DNA of 64,000 nt from Candidatus Thiothrix sulfatifontis (GCA_022828425.1 CP094685.1:558001-622000), one strand, 5' to 3'; positions 43,257-53,200 are shown, numbered from the stretch's first letter. Translations and numbers: made by a program. Notes: generated by a model from the letters alone, not told the origin.

Positions 43257-44072
43257 GTGGGAGATTATAGCTTGGAATGGTATTTATTGGTTTCTTTTCT
43301 GGCACTGGGTTTAGTGGTGGGCTTTGCGGCAGGGCTGCTGGGCATTGGCGGCGGCGGCATTATGGTGCCGGTGCTGACGGCGTTATTGGTGGCGCAAGGC
43401 TTTCCCACTGAGCATGTGGTACACGTGGCGCTGGCAACTTCGATGGCGGCAATTGTGCCCACGGCGTTGGCGAGTATGCGGGCGCACCATGCCAAACAAG
43501 CGGTGCAATGGGCGGTGGTGCAACGTATTACGCCGGGGATTTTGCTGGGAACGTTTGCCGCAACATTTTTAGCAACGGTGTTGTCAACACTTAGCTTGGC
43601 ATGGTTTTTCGCGGCGTTTATGGCGTATGTCGCGGTACAAATGTGGCTGAATATCAAACCGAAACCGCATCGGGAATTGCCGGGCATGGCGGGTTTATCC
43701 GTCGCGGGCTTGGTGATTGGTGGCGTGTCAGCGCTGGTCGCGATTGGGGGCGGTTCGTTGTCGGTGCCTTACCTGATGTGGTGCAATGTTGACGTGCGCA
43801 AGGCGATTGCGACTTCTGCCGGGATTGGCTTGCCAATTGCGATTGCGGGGACGCTGGGTTATCTCGTCAATGGTTGGGGGCAAACGGGGTTGCCCGCTTA
43901 CACCATCGGCTTTGTGTATTGGCCTGCGGTGTTGTTAATTGCATCGATGAGTTTTTTCACGACACGTTTGGGGGCAAATTTGGCACATACCTTGCCGGTA
44001 GCGGCGTTGAAAAAGGTGTTCGCTGTATTGCTGATTTTACTGAGTGCGAAGATGTTGCATTCGGTGTTATGA
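43257..44072 (+). CDS. TauE/SafE family sulfite/anion exporter
   Basis: Multi-pass inner-membrane transporter of the TauE/SafE family (anions such as sulfite, sulfoacetate). The 271-residue protein has about eight hydrophobic segments and the duplicated family motif: VVGFAAGLLGIGGGGIMVPVL near the N-terminus and GGVSALVAIGGGSLSVPY in the middle. The start is a GTG at 43257; a TTG at 43272 with a GGGAG site is equally possible. It ends 6 bp into the convergent Fur-family gene. Substrate cannot be told from sequence; in a sulfur oxidiser sulfite is plausible (inference). Confidence 0.88.
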   Translation: MGDYSLEWYLLVSFLALGLVVGFAAGLLGIGGGGIMVPVLTALLVAQGFPTEHVVHVALATSMAAIVPTALASMRAHHAKQAVQWAVVQRITPGILLGTFAATFLATVLSTLSLAWFFAAFMAYVAVQMWLNIKPKPHRELPGMAGLSVAGLVIGGVSALVAIGGGSLSVPYLMWCNVDVRKAIATSAGIGLPIAIAGTLGYLVNGWGQTGLPAYTIGFVYWPAVLLIASMSFFTTRLGANLAHTLPVAALKKVFAVLLILLSAKMLHSVL

Positions 44073-44507
44073 CGCGCGATTAACCGCGCAATCGGGGCAG
44101 CAGCCTTGCAGATTCAAGTCGACTTCTTCCAATTGATAGCCGGGGGGCAGCGCGAACAGCCATGCGGGTTGCAAATTTTCTAAGCAAAATACGTGCTCGC
44201 AACGTTTGCAATGGAAGTGGGCGTGTTGGTGGGGAATCCCCATTTGCGCATTGTAGCGCCAGGTACGGTCGGCTCCGGCAATTTTGTGCGCCATGTGGTG
44301 TTCGACTAGCCAATCGAGCGCACGGTACAGGGTTACACGGTCAAAACTGAAACCTTGTTGTTGGGCGAGGTGTTCGATTTCTTGATGCGTGAGCGCGGCA
44401 GTGGCGGCGAGCAGTATGCCCAACACGCCGATTCTGGCAGGCGTGACACGCCCACTGGCTTGCTGTAATAAGGTACGGGCAGTTTGTTCGTAAGGGGATG
44501 TGCTCAT
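44067..44507 (-). CDS. Fur family transcriptional regulator (Zur-like)
   Basis: Metal-responsive repressor of 146 residues. The N-terminal winged helix (SGRVTPARIGVLGILLAA, FSFDRVTLYRALDWLVEHH) precedes a C-terminal domain with HQHAHFHCKRCEHVFC and a second CCPDC pair, matching the structural zinc site. The pattern is closer to Zur than Fur, though the cognate metal is not proved. An inverted repeat GGTTTA-GTA-TAAACC lies at 44509-44523 at its start, possibly an operator. The 3-prime end overlaps tauE. Confidence 0.88.
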   Translation of the reverse strand: MSTSPYEQTARTLLQQASGRVTPARIGVLGILLAATAALTHQEIEHLAQQQGFSFDRVTLYRALDWLVEHHMAHKIAGADRTWRYNAQMGIPHQHAHFHCKRCEHVFCLENLQPAWLFALPPGYQLEEVDLNLQGCCPDCAVNRAS

Positions 44508-44841
44508 GGGTTTAGTATAAACCTTAGCGCAGCCAAAAGTTAAGTAATCAAGGAAGTGCCGGATCCGGGCTAAAGATCCGGCACGTTACAAGCGAAACAT
44601 ATGGGGGCTGATCATCTCGCCCGTCCTTGAACAACCACGTTAAGAGGAAGAAATGGGTATAACTTCCGTGTTATTTTTTCATTCCGTTGGTCGTATGCTT
44701 AATGTAGCCTGAATGGAGAAAAAAGCAAGGATTATGACTAAAGTTTAATCGTAAATATTGCCTGAGGATGGAAGTTGCCCCAGCTTTGCCGTAAAGTGCT
44801 AGGCTGTTATTCCTTTATTCAATCAGACACGCGCAGGAATC
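44508..44841. promoter_or_regulatory. 334-bp region between the Fur-family gene and hemC
   Basis: This gap holds an inverted repeat GGTTTA-GTA-TAAACC at 44509-44523 next to the regulator start, and a perfect 10-bp stem-loop at 44556-44584 (GTGCCGGATC pairing GATCCGGCAC, 9-base loop) without a T-run. At 44653-44712 there is a 19-codon frame behind AAGAGG, perhaps chance. No clear sigma-70 promoter for hemC was found. Confidence 0.5.
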
Positions 44842-45771
44842 ATGTCCGAGATTATTCGTATCGCTACCCGCACCAGCCCGCTCGCCATGTGGCAAGCCGA
44901 ACACGTCGCTCACCGTTTACAAGCACTTCACCCTGACCTCCAGATTGAAATGGTGGGAATGGTGACGCGTGGCGATAAAATTCTCGACAGCCCGCTGTCT
45001 AAAATCGGTGGCAAAGGCTTGTTCGTCAAGGAACTGGAGCTGGGGATGCTGGAAGGCATTGCGGATATTGCCGTGCATTCCATGAAAGACGTGCCGATGG
45101 AATTTCCCGAAGGGTTGCACCTGCCGGTGATTTTGCAGCGTGAAGACCCGCGTGATGCGTTTGTTTCCAATCATTACCAGAATTTAGATGCTTTGCCGCA
45201 TGGCGCTATTGTGGGAACGTCGAGTTTGCGTCGTCAAACTCAAATTCGTGCCCGTTACCCGCATTTGCAGATCAAGGATTTGCGCGGTAATGTGAATACG
45301 CGGTTGGCGAAACTGGATAACGGCGAATACGATGCGATTATTCTGGCGGCAGCGGGGTTGATTCGGCTTGAATTCCAAGCACGGATTACCGCTTTTTTAT
45401 CCACCGAACAAAGCTTGCCTGCAATTGGGCAGGGCGCGGTGGGGATTGAATGCCGCCACAACGACCCACGGGTGGAAAATCTGCTGGCTCCCTTGCGCCA
45501 TGCAGAAACCACGGTGTGTGTGCGTGCCGAACGTGCCATGAATCAGCGCCTCAACGGTGGTTGTCAAGTGCCGGTGGCAGGGTTTGCGGAATTGCAAGAC
45601 GGCGCGTTACGGATGCGCGGGTTGATTGGCTTCCCGGATGGTTCGGCGCTGTACACCTGTGAACAACGCGGTTGCACCGTTGACCCGGAGGCTTTGGGTG
45701 TAGCGATTGCCGAAGATTTGCTGGCACAAGGTGGGGATAAAGTGCTGGCGTTGCTGGGCATTCATGCCTAA
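44842..45771 (+). CDS. hemC: porphobilinogen deaminase (hydroxymethylbilane synthase)
   Basis: Polymerises four porphobilinogens using a dipyrromethane cofactor bound to Cys. The 309-residue protein starts with [18 protein letters not shown] and has [18 protein letters not shown] motif [33 protein letters not shown] and the cofactor Cys in [13 protein letters not shown]. It heads the hemCDXY operon; hemD overlaps its 3-prime end by eight bases. Confidence 0.97.
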   Translation: MSEIIRIATRTSPLAMWQAEHVAHRLQALHPDLQIEMVGMVTRGDKILDSPLSKIGGKGLFVKELELGMLEGIADIAVHSMKDVPMEFPEGLHLPVILQREDPRDAFVSNHYQNLDALPHGAIVGTSSLRRQTQIRARYPHLQIKDLRGNVNTRLAKLDNGEYDAIILAAAGLIRLEFQARITAFLSTEQSLPAIGQGAVGIECRHNDPRVENLLAPLRHAETTVCVRAERAMNQRLNGGCQVPVAGFAELQDGALRMRGLIGFPDGSALYTCEQRGCTVDPEALGVAIAEDLLAQGGDKVLALLGIHA

Positions 45772-46543
45772 AGCATTGCAGGGCTTGCACATTGCCGTTA
45801 CTCGCCCTGCGCATCAAGCCGCCGGGTTTCGGCAAGCGTTGCAGCAAGCTGGCGCGACAGTGTTGCCGTTGCCATTGATTGAGATTCGCCCACCGGATAA
45901 TCAAGCGGCAATCCCGCTCACGTTGGCACAGTTATCGTGTCATGACACCGCCATCTTTATCAGCGCGAATGCCGTGGAATACGGTTTGCCAGCGCTGCAT
46001 CCGGCACAGCAAGCACTGCTACACCGGATGACGCTGGGTGCGATTGGCAAGCAAACCGCGCAGGCGTTGCAACAGCACGGTTTCACTGCAAACTGGGTTC
46101 CCGCACAAGGTTTTACCAGCGAAGATTTTCTGGCATTGCCGCAAACACAGGATTTAGCCGGTCGGCATATCCTAATCTTTCGCGGGCAAGGTGGGCGGGA
46201 ATTACTCGCTGATACCTTGCGGGAACGCGGTGCACAGGTCACTTATTTGGATGTGTATCAACGGGTTTGCCCACAAATCGACGCTAATCACCTGAAATAC
46301 CTTCATGAACAGCGTCAGCTTGATATAATCACTATCACCAGCAGCGAGGGAGTGTTGAATTTGCTTACCTTGCTGGAAAATCTCGACTGGATAAAAACGG
46401 TTCCCTTGTTGGTCGGTAGCCAGCGCATGTTAGCCACGGCACGCAGCGCTGGATTCACTGGAGCCATTCGCATTGCAGACAACCCCGGTGATGAGGCGAT
46501 GTTACAGGCGCTGATTCATTGGGCACAGGAATTCCAAGCATGA
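45764..46543 (+). CDS. hemD: uroporphyrinogen-III synthase
   Basis: Closes hydroxymethylbilane to uroporphyrinogen III with inversion of ring D. The 259-residue protein is a weakly conserved family. Supporting segments are [13 protein letters not shown] at the N-terminus, [33 protein letters not shown] and [13 protein letters not shown]. The ATG at 45764 overlaps the hemC stop, and its own stop overlaps the hemX start (ATGA). The context confirms the call. Confidence 0.93.
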   Translation: MPKALQGLHIAVTRPAHQAAGFRQALQQAGATVLPLPLIEIRPPDNQAAIPLTLAQLSCHDTAIFISANAVEYGLPALHPAQQALLHRMTLGAIGKQTAQALQQHGFTANWVPAQGFTSEDFLALPQTQDLAGRHILIFRGQGGRELLADTLRERGAQVTYLDVYQRVCPQIDANHLKYLHEQRQLDIITITSSEGVLNLLTLLENLDWIKTVPLLVGSQRMLATARSAGFTGAIRIADNPGDEAMLQALIHWAQEFQA

Positions 46544-47883
46544 TTGATAAACCAGCGACACACGCAGCCGATAACGATACTTTGCACTCAACAGTGGATG
46601 CGGTTGAGCCGATGGGGTCGGCTACAGTGGTTGAAAACAGCGCTGCCGCCTCAAGATCAGCCAGCGCCCGTTTTGCTGCTTTTATGTCCATTTTGGCGCT
46701 CTCGTTCACGGTTATCGGCATTGCCGCAGGCTACAAGCATTGGCAGCGCATGAACGATAAAGTGCGCGAAGATGCCGCTGAAATTGCCAACTTGCGTGAA
46801 CAGCTCAATACGGTGCCGACCAGTGATGCGTTGAATACCTTGCGCGCGGATTTAGAAGCCAAAACCGCTAAATCGCTTAGTAATAATGAGCAAGCCTTAC
46901 AAGAAATGGCCAGGTTGCAAAACCAAACCCGCCAATTTGCCGATACAGTCGCCTCACAAGTCGAGCAAGTGACCTTTTTGCAAGCGAAAATGCAGCAAAG
47001 CGCGACCCCGGCCAGTGCTGCTGAATGGCAGATTGCTGAAGTGGAGTTCCTGTTAAAACTGGCTTCCCGGCAATTGCATCTGGCGCATGATGTACGCACC
47101 GCCATCACCGCGCTGAAAGAGGCCGATGTGTTGTTGGCAAAGGTCGGCTCGGTGAATTATTTGCCGGTGCGCCAACAAATTGCGCGGGATATGTCGAGTT
47201 TAGAGGCCGTGCCGATACCCGACATTGTGGGCGTATCGCAACGCATCAACGCCATGACGCTAGGTTTGAAGCCGCTACCCGCACTGACTGCGACCCCGGT
47301 GACGGAAGAATCCGCGCTTGCAGCAGCGGATGCTGAATCGGTGGTGGCAGGTAATTCGTTATGGGCAGATTACAAGCGTAAATTCTTAGAAACATTGAAT
47401 GACGCCGTGGTTATCCGCCAACACGACAAGCCTCTGCAAATGCAGTTGGACGCCGACGCCCGTTTGCATTTGTTCCAACTGTTGCAATTGCGGTTGGAAA
47501 ATTTGCGCTTATTGGTACTTCAAGGCGACGCTGCCGGGTTCAAGGCGCAATTGACTCTGATTCGGGAAACCTTGAATGGCTATTACCCGCCCGATCAGGC
47601 CAAGCCGTTATTGGCGGAACTGGACGACATCGGCAAATTGGAGTTGCAGCCGCTTATCCCTGATATTTCGGCCAGCCTCAAGCAGTTGGACAGTGCGCGT
47701 CAGGCGGAAACGGCTAGAGTGCTGCAAGAACAATCCGCTGCTGACAGTAAAACGGAGGCGCTTAAGCCCGCCGAGACCGCTGAACCCGCAGCGGAGGATG
47801 CTGACGCAGCCAAAACCAGTACTGGCAAAAAACCAGCAAAAAATTCAGGCAAGACTAACGCAGAAGGAGGCAAACGCGAATGA
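46540..47883 (+). CDS. hemX: HemX family membrane protein
   Basis: Membrane protein of the HemX family, always with hemC, hemD and hemY in gammaproteobacteria; the role is not settled. In the 447-residue protein a cytoplasmic N-terminal Ser/Ala-rich tail leads to one hydrophobic segment (MSILALSFTVIGIAAGY, about residues 49-65). A long periplasmic coiled coil (REQLNTVP to MARLQNQT) and the HemX domain (WQIAEVEFLLKLASRQLHL) follow. The C-terminus ends in an Ala/Lys-rich tail. Starts and stops overlap hemD and hemY by four bases each. Confidence 0.92.
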   Translation: MIDKPATHAADNDTLHSTVDAVEPMGSATVVENSAAASRSASARFAAFMSILALSFTVIGIAAGYKHWQRMNDKVREDAAEIANLREQLNTVPTSDALNTLRADLEAKTAKSLSNNEQALQEMARLQNQTRQFADTVASQVEQVTFLQAKMQQSATPASAAEWQIAEVEFLLKLASRQLHLAHDVRTAITALKEADVLLAKVGSVNYLPVRQQIARDMSSLEAVPIPDIVGVSQRINAMTLGLKPLPALTATPVTEESALAAADAESVVAGNSLWADYKRKFLETLNDAVVIRQHDKPLQMQLDADARLHLFQLLQLRLENLRLLVLQGDAAGFKAQLTLIRETLNGYYPPDQAKPLLAELDDIGKLELQPLIPDISASLKQLDSARQAETARVLQEQSAADSKTEALKPAETAEPAAEDADAAKTSTGKKPAKNSGKTNAEGGKRE

Positions 47884-49157
47884 TGTTTTACCTAATCGTG
47901 TTGCTGATTCTGCTTGCACTGCTGACCTGGCTGGGGCAGTTGGTGTTGGCACACCCCGGTATTGCCACCATTACGTGGGGCGTGTGGAGTCTGGAAATGA
48001 AGACTGCCACGCTTGCTGCATTGGTGTTGCTGGCGTGTGTGGGATTTTATTTGCTGGTCACGTTGTTGCGGCACGGCTTTGGGATGCGCCGCAGTTTTAG
48101 CCGTTTTCGTGCCGCGCGACTGGGCAGCAAAGCCAACCGTGCGTTGACGCAAGGCTTGATCCAATTGACCGAAGGCCATTGGGATAAAGCCGAAAAGCTG
48201 TTGGTGGATCATGCACCTTATAGCGATACGCCGCTGCTGAACTACCTCGCGGCGGCACGCGCGGCACATATGCGTGAAGCGTATGAACGCCGTGACGAAT
48301 TGCTCAAGCAAGCGATTGAAAGCGACAGCAAAGCCAATGTTGCGGTCGGGGTGTCACAAGCTGAAATGCAATTCGGCAGCGGGCAATTGGAACAAGCCCA
48401 CGCTACCTTGGTGCGTTTGCGCGAACTGTCCCCCAAGCATCCTTACGTCTTGAAATTGTTGGCGAAAGTGTTGTATCGCCAAGAAAATTGGGACGCGCTG
48501 CTGGGATTATTGCCGGACTTAGCCAAGCAAAATCTTCTTAAAAACGACGACATGGGCAAGGTACAAGGCGCGACCCTGAAAGCCATGTTCCAGCATTATG
48601 CTAAAGCGGGACAGACCGATAAGCTCCAAGCCATGTGGAAAAAGCTACCGCCTTTGATTCGTGACAACCACGAGGCGATGGTGTTGTATGCCAAAGCGCT
48701 GCACACTGCCGGGGACGATTTGGCGTGTAACAGCTTCGTCAACAACATTCTCAATAAGCGTTGGGACGATGACTTGGCGGATTTATACGGGCGGATTCAA
48801 CACCACAGCCTCGGCAATACCATCCAGCAAGCGGAAAAATGGCAGCTTAGCCAACCCGCGAATAATCCGGCATTGCTGTTGTTGCTGGCGCGGTTGTATA
48901 ACCAGCAAAAACTGTGGGGCATGGCGAAAAGTTATTACGAAGCCAGCCTCAATCAAGCGCCGAACACCGAAGGCTATTTGGAATTGGCGGAATTGCTGGA
49001 AACCATGAAAGAGCCAGCGAATGCGCAGCGCTGCTATCGCATGGGCTTGCGTTATTGCATCCGCGCTGATGGCGAGAAACTGAGCTTGACCCCAACGCAG
49101 CGTCCGCAGATAAACCCGCAGACGCCGCCAGCCTTAACCCCCTACAACGGTTTGTAA
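47880..49157 (+). CDS. hemY: HemY family membrane protein
   Basis: HemY-type protein of the hemCDXY operon, not the protoporphyrinogen oxidase of the same name. The 425-residue sequence has two N-terminal hydrophobic segments (about 3-25 and 43-62) and the family start FYLIVLLILLALLTWL. A C-terminal TPR-like region spans the rest (LLNYLAAARAAH, LARLYNQQKLWGMAKSYYEASL, YLELAELLETM). It likely organises heme enzymes at the membrane (inference). It ends before the convergent M48 peptidase gene. Confidence 0.92.
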   Translation: MMFYLIVLLILLALLTWLGQLVLAHPGIATITWGVWSLEMKTATLAALVLLACVGFYLLVTLLRHGFGMRRSFSRFRAARLGSKANRALTQGLIQLTEGHWDKAEKLLVDHAPYSDTPLLNYLAAARAAHMREAYERRDELLKQAIESDSKANVAVGVSQAEMQFGSGQLEQAHATLVRLRELSPKHPYVLKLLAKVLYRQENWDALLGLLPDLAKQNLLKNDDMGKVQGATLKAMFQHYAKAGQTDKLQAMWKKLPPLIRDNHEAMVLYAKALHTAGDDLACNSFVNNILNKRWDDDLADLYGRIQHHSLGNTIQQAEKWQLSQPANNPALLLLLARLYNQQKLWGMAKSYYEASLNQAPNTEGYLELAELLETMKEPANAQRCYRMGLRYCIRADGEKLSLTPTQRPQINPQTPPALTPYNGL

Positions 49158-49162
49158 GGCGC

Positions 49163-50146
49163 TCACTGAATGGTTTTGAGTAACTGACCGGGGACGGGTT
49201 CACCATTTGGGAATAACCCGTTCATTACCCGCAAGTGCATCGCCGCGTTATTGCTCAAACGACTGGATACCGCCAAGTTGTCGAAGTTATCGCCGGGACG
49301 CGCCGTCATCAGACGCACTTGGACGGTTTGCCCATTGCCTAGCGGCAGGCGCAAGCCGTCGATCTGGCGCAAATACGTATCACGCCCATTATCGCGGGTG
49401 CCACTGCCGTAGCGTCGTGCCTGCCCGATCAATTGTTGCAAGCGCACGTCGTTGTTGGGGTGCGTGGCAAACAAATCGCGATAAGGGTCAGAACTGCCAC
49501 CTTTGAATTGGTCGTAAGCTTGCAGGGTCGCAATTACATTCGCCATATTCGCAGGGTCGTACCCGGCGCGAGCCAAGTATTCCGCACCCAAACCATCGGC
49601 TTCGAGTTCTTGGGTGCGGCTGTAACTGCTCAAGCCAAACTCACCGAGGGTGTTAATCAGCTCTTTGTTGCCGAATTTTTCACCGATTACGCTGGCGGCA
49701 AGACCGCCCACGGCATTCCAAGAAGCTTGTTGGACATTGTGACGATCGGCAACGTGACCAATTTCATGCCCCAATACCCCGGCAAGCTCGGCTTCGGAAT
49801 TCAAATACATCATCAACCCCGTGGTGATGTAAACGTAGCCACCGGGTAAAGCAAACGCATTGACAGCGGGGTCATCCAATACCGTGAAGGTAAAACGCAA
49901 GTTATTGCGATGGCTTTGTGACGCCATCAGTTGCCCAATGCGGCTGACGTAAGCTTGTACGCCAGCATCTTGATACGGTGGGCTTTTCGCCAAAATTTCA
50001 CGGTGGGCTTGTTGCCCGGTTTGAATTTCTTCTGCTTCGGACATCAAGGCCAGTTGCTTTTCACCCGTGACCGGGCTGACCGAACACCCGGCAAGTAAGA
50101 TTGTGCCACTGACCAGGATGCTGGAAATAAGAGTCGTTAGCCGCAT
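49163..50146 (-). CDS. M48 family metallopeptidase lipoprotein
   Basis: Zinc-dependent peptidase in the periplasm, probably handling outer-membrane proteins like BepA or LoiP (function inferred). The 327-residue protein has a lipobox LLAGC near residue 20, the zinc site LGHEIGHVADRHN, and a third ligand in SRTQELEADGLGAEYL. The ATG at 50146 is preceded by GGAGAACG. Other in-frame ATGs lie 15 and 24 bases upstream. It stands alone, next to the rpmE2 terminator. Confidence 0.9.
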   Translation of the reverse strand: MRLTTLISSILVSGTILLAGCSVSPVTGEKQLALMSEAEEIQTGQQAHREILAKSPPYQDAGVQAYVSRIGQLMASQSHRNNLRFTFTVLDDPAVNAFALPGGYVYITTGLMMYLNSEAELAGVLGHEIGHVADRHNVQQASWNAVGGLAASVIGEKFGNKELINTLGEFGLSSYSRTQELEADGLGAEYLARAGYDPANMANVIATLQAYDQFKGGSSDPYRDLFATHPNNDVRLQQLIGQARRYGSGTRDNGRDTYLRQIDGLRLPLGNGQTVQVRLMTARPGDNFDNLAVSSRLSNNAAMHLRVMNGLFPNGEPVPGQLLKTIQ

Positions 50147-50171
50147 GTTATCGTTCTCCATCAAACACAAA

Positions 50172-50195
50172 AAAGGCGCTCTGATGAACGCCTTT
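50172..50195 (-). terminator. terminator after rpmE2
   Basis: AAAGGCG (50172-50178) pairs with CGCCTTT (50189-50195). On the minus strand the hairpin is followed by a run of Ts (plus-strand As at 50169-50174), a good intrinsic terminator for rpmE2. Confidence 0.75.
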
Positions 50196-50230
50196 CAATG
50201 ATGCATGATTCTGGAACAGTCTGCTAGGGC

Positions 50231-50482
50231 TTACTTAGCGCCACGTGCATAACGGCTCTTGAACTTGTCTACACGACCAGCCGTGGTGCTAACCGCTTGC
50301 TTGCCGGTGTAGAATGGGTGAGATTGGCTAGAAATTTCCACTTTGACCAGTGGGTATTCTTTGCCATCTTCCCAGGTAATATTTTCTCTGGTGTTGACCG
50401 TGGAACGGGTCAAAAACGCGAAGCCGCTAGTCATGTCTTGAAAGACGACTTCTCTGTAGTTAGGGTGAATGCCGGGCTTCAT
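50231..50482 (-). CDS. rpmE2: 50S ribosomal protein L31 type B
   Basis: Ribosomal protein of the large subunit. The 83-residue sequence [16 protein letters not shown] to [11 protein letters not shown] is the type B form. The zinc-binding cysteines of type A L31 are absent, so it needs no zinc. Such paralogues are often induced under zinc starvation by Zur. I saw no clear Zur box here. A T-run terminator follows. The type A gene, if present, is not in the window. Confidence 0.95.
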   Translation of the reverse strand: MKPGIHPNYREVVFQDMTSGFAFLTRSTVNTRENITWEDGKEYPLVKVEISSQSHPFYTGKQAVSTTAGRVDKFKSRYARGAK

Positions 50483-50587
50483 GTTGAAATCCTTAAGTTA
50501 TTCGGGTATGTACGAAAAGCGAAGTATGATAGCGTGATTGAATCCAAACTTCAATCACGGTTTACCGATTCGCTCGCAGTTATTGCA

Positions 50588-51103
50588 TTAGAAATTGTCG
50601 GTTGAGGTGAACAACCCAACCCGTAAGTCTTTCGCGCTGTAAATTTCGCGCCCGTCGACTTCCATGGTGCCGTTGCCGATGCCCATTACCAGTTTGCGGG
50701 TAATGACGCGGGTTAATTCGATTTTGTAAGTCACTTGCTTGGCTTTTGGCAATACTTGACCAAAGAATTTGACTTCACCCACACCTAAGGCGCGTCCATG
50801 ACCGGGGTTGCCGAGCCACGCGAGGTAAAAACCGATGATTTGCCACATCGCATCCAAGCCCAAACAGCCGGGCATCACCGGGTCGCCGGGGAAATGGCAA
50901 TCAAAAAACCATAAGTCGGGGGTAATATCCAGTTCTGCCACAATATGGCCTTTGCCTGCCGTGCCGCCATCCGCACTGATTTCGGCAATGCGATCCATCA
51001 TCAGCATATTGGGGACAGGTAATTGCGCGTTACCGGGGCCGAACATCTCGCCACGGCCACATTGTAGAAGTTCTTCACGGGTAAAACTGGATTGTCTGGA
51101 CAT
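50588..51103 (-). CDS. fabA: 3-hydroxydecanoyl-ACP dehydratase/isomerase
   Basis: Bifunctional dehydratase-isomerase that starts unsaturated fatty acid synthesis. The 171-residue protein has the catalytic His in [22 protein letters not shown] and the start [32 protein letters not shown], both diagnostic. Its partner fabB is not adjacent. The gene starts 50 bp downstream of the ubiA stop in the same direction. Confidence 0.97.
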   Translation of the reverse strand: MSRQSSFTREELLQCGRGEMFGPGNAQLPVPNMLMMDRIAEISADGGTAGKGHIVAELDITPDLWFFDCHFPGDPVMPGCLGLDAMWQIIGFYLAWLGNPGHGRALGVGEVKFFGQVLPKAKQVTYKIELTRVITRKLVMGIGNGTMEVDGREIYSAKDLRVGLFTSTDNF

Positions 51104-51153
51104 AATGCAAGCTCAAAAGTGTCATAAAGCAGGCGATTGTAGCGGAATCTGCT

Positions 51154-52011
51154 TCAGAAAGCATAATCGGCTGCAATTCCGGCAAATACCGCCATGCCCA
51201 GCCAATGATTATTGAGGAAAGCTTGTAAACTGGATTGCGGTTCACGTTCACGAATCAACCATTGTTGGTAGACCGACAGTAACGCCGCCACCACTAATCC
51301 CAGCCAATACCACGCCCCGCGTTCGCTCAGAATACCCACAGCAACCAGCAACGCCAACGTAAGAATCTGCAAAATACCGATGATCAAGCGGTCGTGTTGC
51401 CCGAACAAAATCGCGCTGGACTTTACCCCGATTTTTACATCATCCTCGCGGTCACACATCGCGTACATGGTGTCATAGGCCGTTGTCCACAGCACCGCAG
51501 CCAGAAACAGCAACCACGCCACCAACGGTGGCAACGTGTTTGTTACCGCCGTAAACGCCATCGGAATTGCCCACGCAAACGCTGCTCCCAAATGCACTTG
51601 CGGCAAATGGTGGAAGCGCTTCATAAACGGGTAAGTCGCCGCCAATAATACCGCCGCCACCGATAGCGCAATGGTCAAGCCGTTCAACAATAGCACCAAC
51701 GCAAAAGCGCTTAAGCCTAATACTGCAAATACACCCAAGGCTTCACGCGAGGTGATGTGCCCTGCCGCCAACGGGCGCGTTTTGGTGCGAGCAACGTGTG
51801 GGTCAACTTCACGGTCAGCATAATCGTTAATCGCGCAACCGGCAGAACGCATCAGCACCACGCCAGCAACAAACACCAGCAACACCAATAAATCGGGTAC
51901 GCCTTCCGCCGCTATCCACAGCCCCCACAAAGTAGGCCACAGCAATAAATAAATACCAATCGGGCGGTCAAGGCGTACCAAACGGGCATAATGCCGCCAT
52001 TTATCCATCAT
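51154..52011 (-). CDS. ubiA: 4-hydroxybenzoate polyprenyltransferase
   Basis: Membrane enzyme attaching the polyprenyl tail in ubiquinone synthesis. The 285-residue protein has about eight hydrophobic segments and both Asp-rich motifs, [23 protein letters not shown] and the later [20 protein letters not shown]. The N-terminus [25 protein letters not shown] is typical. Its ATG overlaps the ferredoxin stop by four bases (ATGA). Confidence 0.96.
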   Translation of the reverse strand: MMDKWRHYARLVRLDRPIGIYLLLWPTLWGLWIAAEGVPDLLVLLVFVAGVVLMRSAGCAINDYADREVDPHVARTKTRPLAAGHITSREALGVFAVLGLSAFALVLLLNGLTIALSVAAVLLAATYPFMKRFHHLPQVHLGAAFAWAIPMAFTAVTNTLPPLVAWLLFLAAVLWTTAYDTMYAMCDREDDVKIGVKSSAILFGQHDRLIIGILQILTLALLVAVGILSERGAWYWLGLVVAALLSVYQQWLIREREPQSSLQAFLNNHWLGMAVFAGIAADYAF

Positions 52012-52325
52012 ACTGGGTCAAGCATTAAACGTTCGACGGGTTTGCCTTGCTGCAAATGGCTTTCGACGATCTCATCAATGTCGTCTTTATCGACATAGGT
52101 GTACCAGATGGCTTCAGGGTAAACGACGATCACTGGCCCTTCAGCACAGCGATTCAAGCAGCCCGCAGAATTGATGCGTGACTTGCCGTCTTTGTGCAAG
52201 CCGAGGTCTTTGGTGCGTTGCTTGGCGTAATCGCGCATGGCTTGGGCGTCAAATTGCGCACAACAGGATTCGCCATCAGCACGTTGATTGGTGCAAAAAA
52301 AGACGTGGTATTGGTAGTAACTCAT
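52008..52325 (-). CDS. thioredoxin-like [2Fe-2S] ferredoxin
   Basis: Small cytoplasmic (2Fe-2S) protein of 105 residues. The cluster ligands are in [15 protein letters not shown] at the N-terminus and in [24 protein letters not shown]. This fold occurs in shuttle ferredoxins and in NuoE-like subunits. The redox partner is unknown. A start at 52325 (MSYYQYHV) was chosen over a longer version. It overlaps the ubiA start, so the pair is coupled. Confidence 0.88.
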   Translation of the reverse strand: MSYYQYHVFFCTNQRADGESCCAQFDAQAMRDYAKQRTKDLGLHKDGKSRINSAGCLNRCAEGPVIVVYPEAIWYTYVDKDDIDEIVESHLQQGKPVERLMLDPV

Positions 52326-52391
52326 GGGTAATGGCTTTTCTGGAAAACAGAAACCGATTATGCCAGACGATAGGATACCCACAAAATAAAA

Positions 52392-52413
52392 CAGGGTGGA
52401 AAAATCCACCCTG
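52392..52413 (-). terminator. terminator after the small lipoprotein gene
   Basis: CAGGGTGG (52392-52399) and CCACCCTG (52406-52413) form a perfect 8-bp stem with a 6-base loop. On the minus strand it is followed by TTTTATTTT, giving a good terminator. Confidence 0.8.
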
Positions 52414-52443
52414 TTCTGTAGTCAACAGCCTAACGGCCAGTGA

Positions 52444-52626
52444 TCACTTTGGTGCAGCAGGTGCAGCCGGATCAGCAGCAGGTGCGACTGGTGCAGCTTG
52501 CTCAGCAGCAGGAGCAGTTTGCATAGCAGGTGCATCAGCTTTAGGTGCTTCAGCAGCTTTTTCGCCACAAGCAGTCAGAGCGAAAGCAGCCAGCAGCGCA
52601 GCGATCAGTACACGGTATTGAGTCAT
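52444..52626 (-). CDS. small Ala/Pro-rich lipoprotein
   Basis: Unrecognised 60-residue protein. The signal peptide MTQYRVLIAALLAAFALTAC ends with lipidated Cys20. The short mature part is Ala, Pro and Glu rich (APVAPAADPAAPAAPK), so it is probably an unstructured outer-membrane lipoprotein. A GGAGAT ribosome site precedes the start at 52626 and a strong terminator follows, so this is a stand-alone unit likely to be well expressed. Confidence 0.8.
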   Translation of the reverse strand: MTQYRVLIAALLAAFALTACGEKAAEAPKADAPAMQTAPAAEQAAPVAPAADPAAPAAPK

Positions 52627-52837
52627 TGTTTTATCTCCACAAAAGTTGACTTTAAAAAATAGTTAAGTGATGGTCGCATCGAATACGCGCCTAACACTTG
52701 TGGCCTTCTTGTTTCCTTGAAAACCACTGTTCTATATGAGCAATCCTTGCTTATCTTTCATAGGTGTTCCTACGATGCTAAGCGTAGCACTGTTTTAAAA
52801 TTTATGTATAGATTTTTAATAAAGCAGCAAGCCAGTC

Positions 52838-53200
52838 TTATTGGTCATCAGAAATACTGTTCATGCTGGCGAGCACACCGTTCACTTCGGCGCCCTCATC
52901 CATTTGAATTTCAACGTAATGAATATTACCATTAATCTTAGCAGTGGATTTTAATGAGATGCGCCGGGATGCAAATATATCACCTGATATAGCGCCCGAA
53001 ACAATAATGAGTGGTGCACGTATTTCCCCCCTCACTTCGCTATCTCCCTGAATATACAAAGCAGCACGCGAGTCCATGGGGGCAACAATATTGCCATTCA
53101 CTTTTCCGTGAACGTATAAATTGTTCTGAAAAGTGATATTGCCAATAATTTCCAGGTCTTTTTCAAGCAACGAAGCTGAAGAGGTGTTTCTGGTTGTCAT
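52838..53200 (-). CDS. bactofilin
   Basis: Cytoskeletal polymer-forming protein of 120 residues. The bactofilin core of short beta-helix repeats is visible as LEIIGNITFQNNLYVHGKVNGNI, LYIQGDSEVRGEI and ISGDIFASRRISLKSTAKINGNIHY. A short N-terminal tail without a membrane segment is typical. Bactofilins organise cell shape and polar complexes. The gene is divergent from the polarity cluster that starts at 53.8 kb, which makes an architectural link plausible (inference). Confidence 0.93.
   Translation of the reverse strand: MTTRNTSSASLLEKDLEIIGNITFQNNLYVHGKVNGNIVAPMDSRAALYIQGDSEVRGEIRAPLIIVSGAISGDIFASRRISLKSTAKINGNIHYVEIQMDEGAEVNGVLASMNSISDDQ

Noticed and set aside
44653..44712. 19-codon frame behind AAGAGG upstream of hemC
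   Set aside because: Too short to separate from chance; no regulatory codon pattern as in leader peptides.
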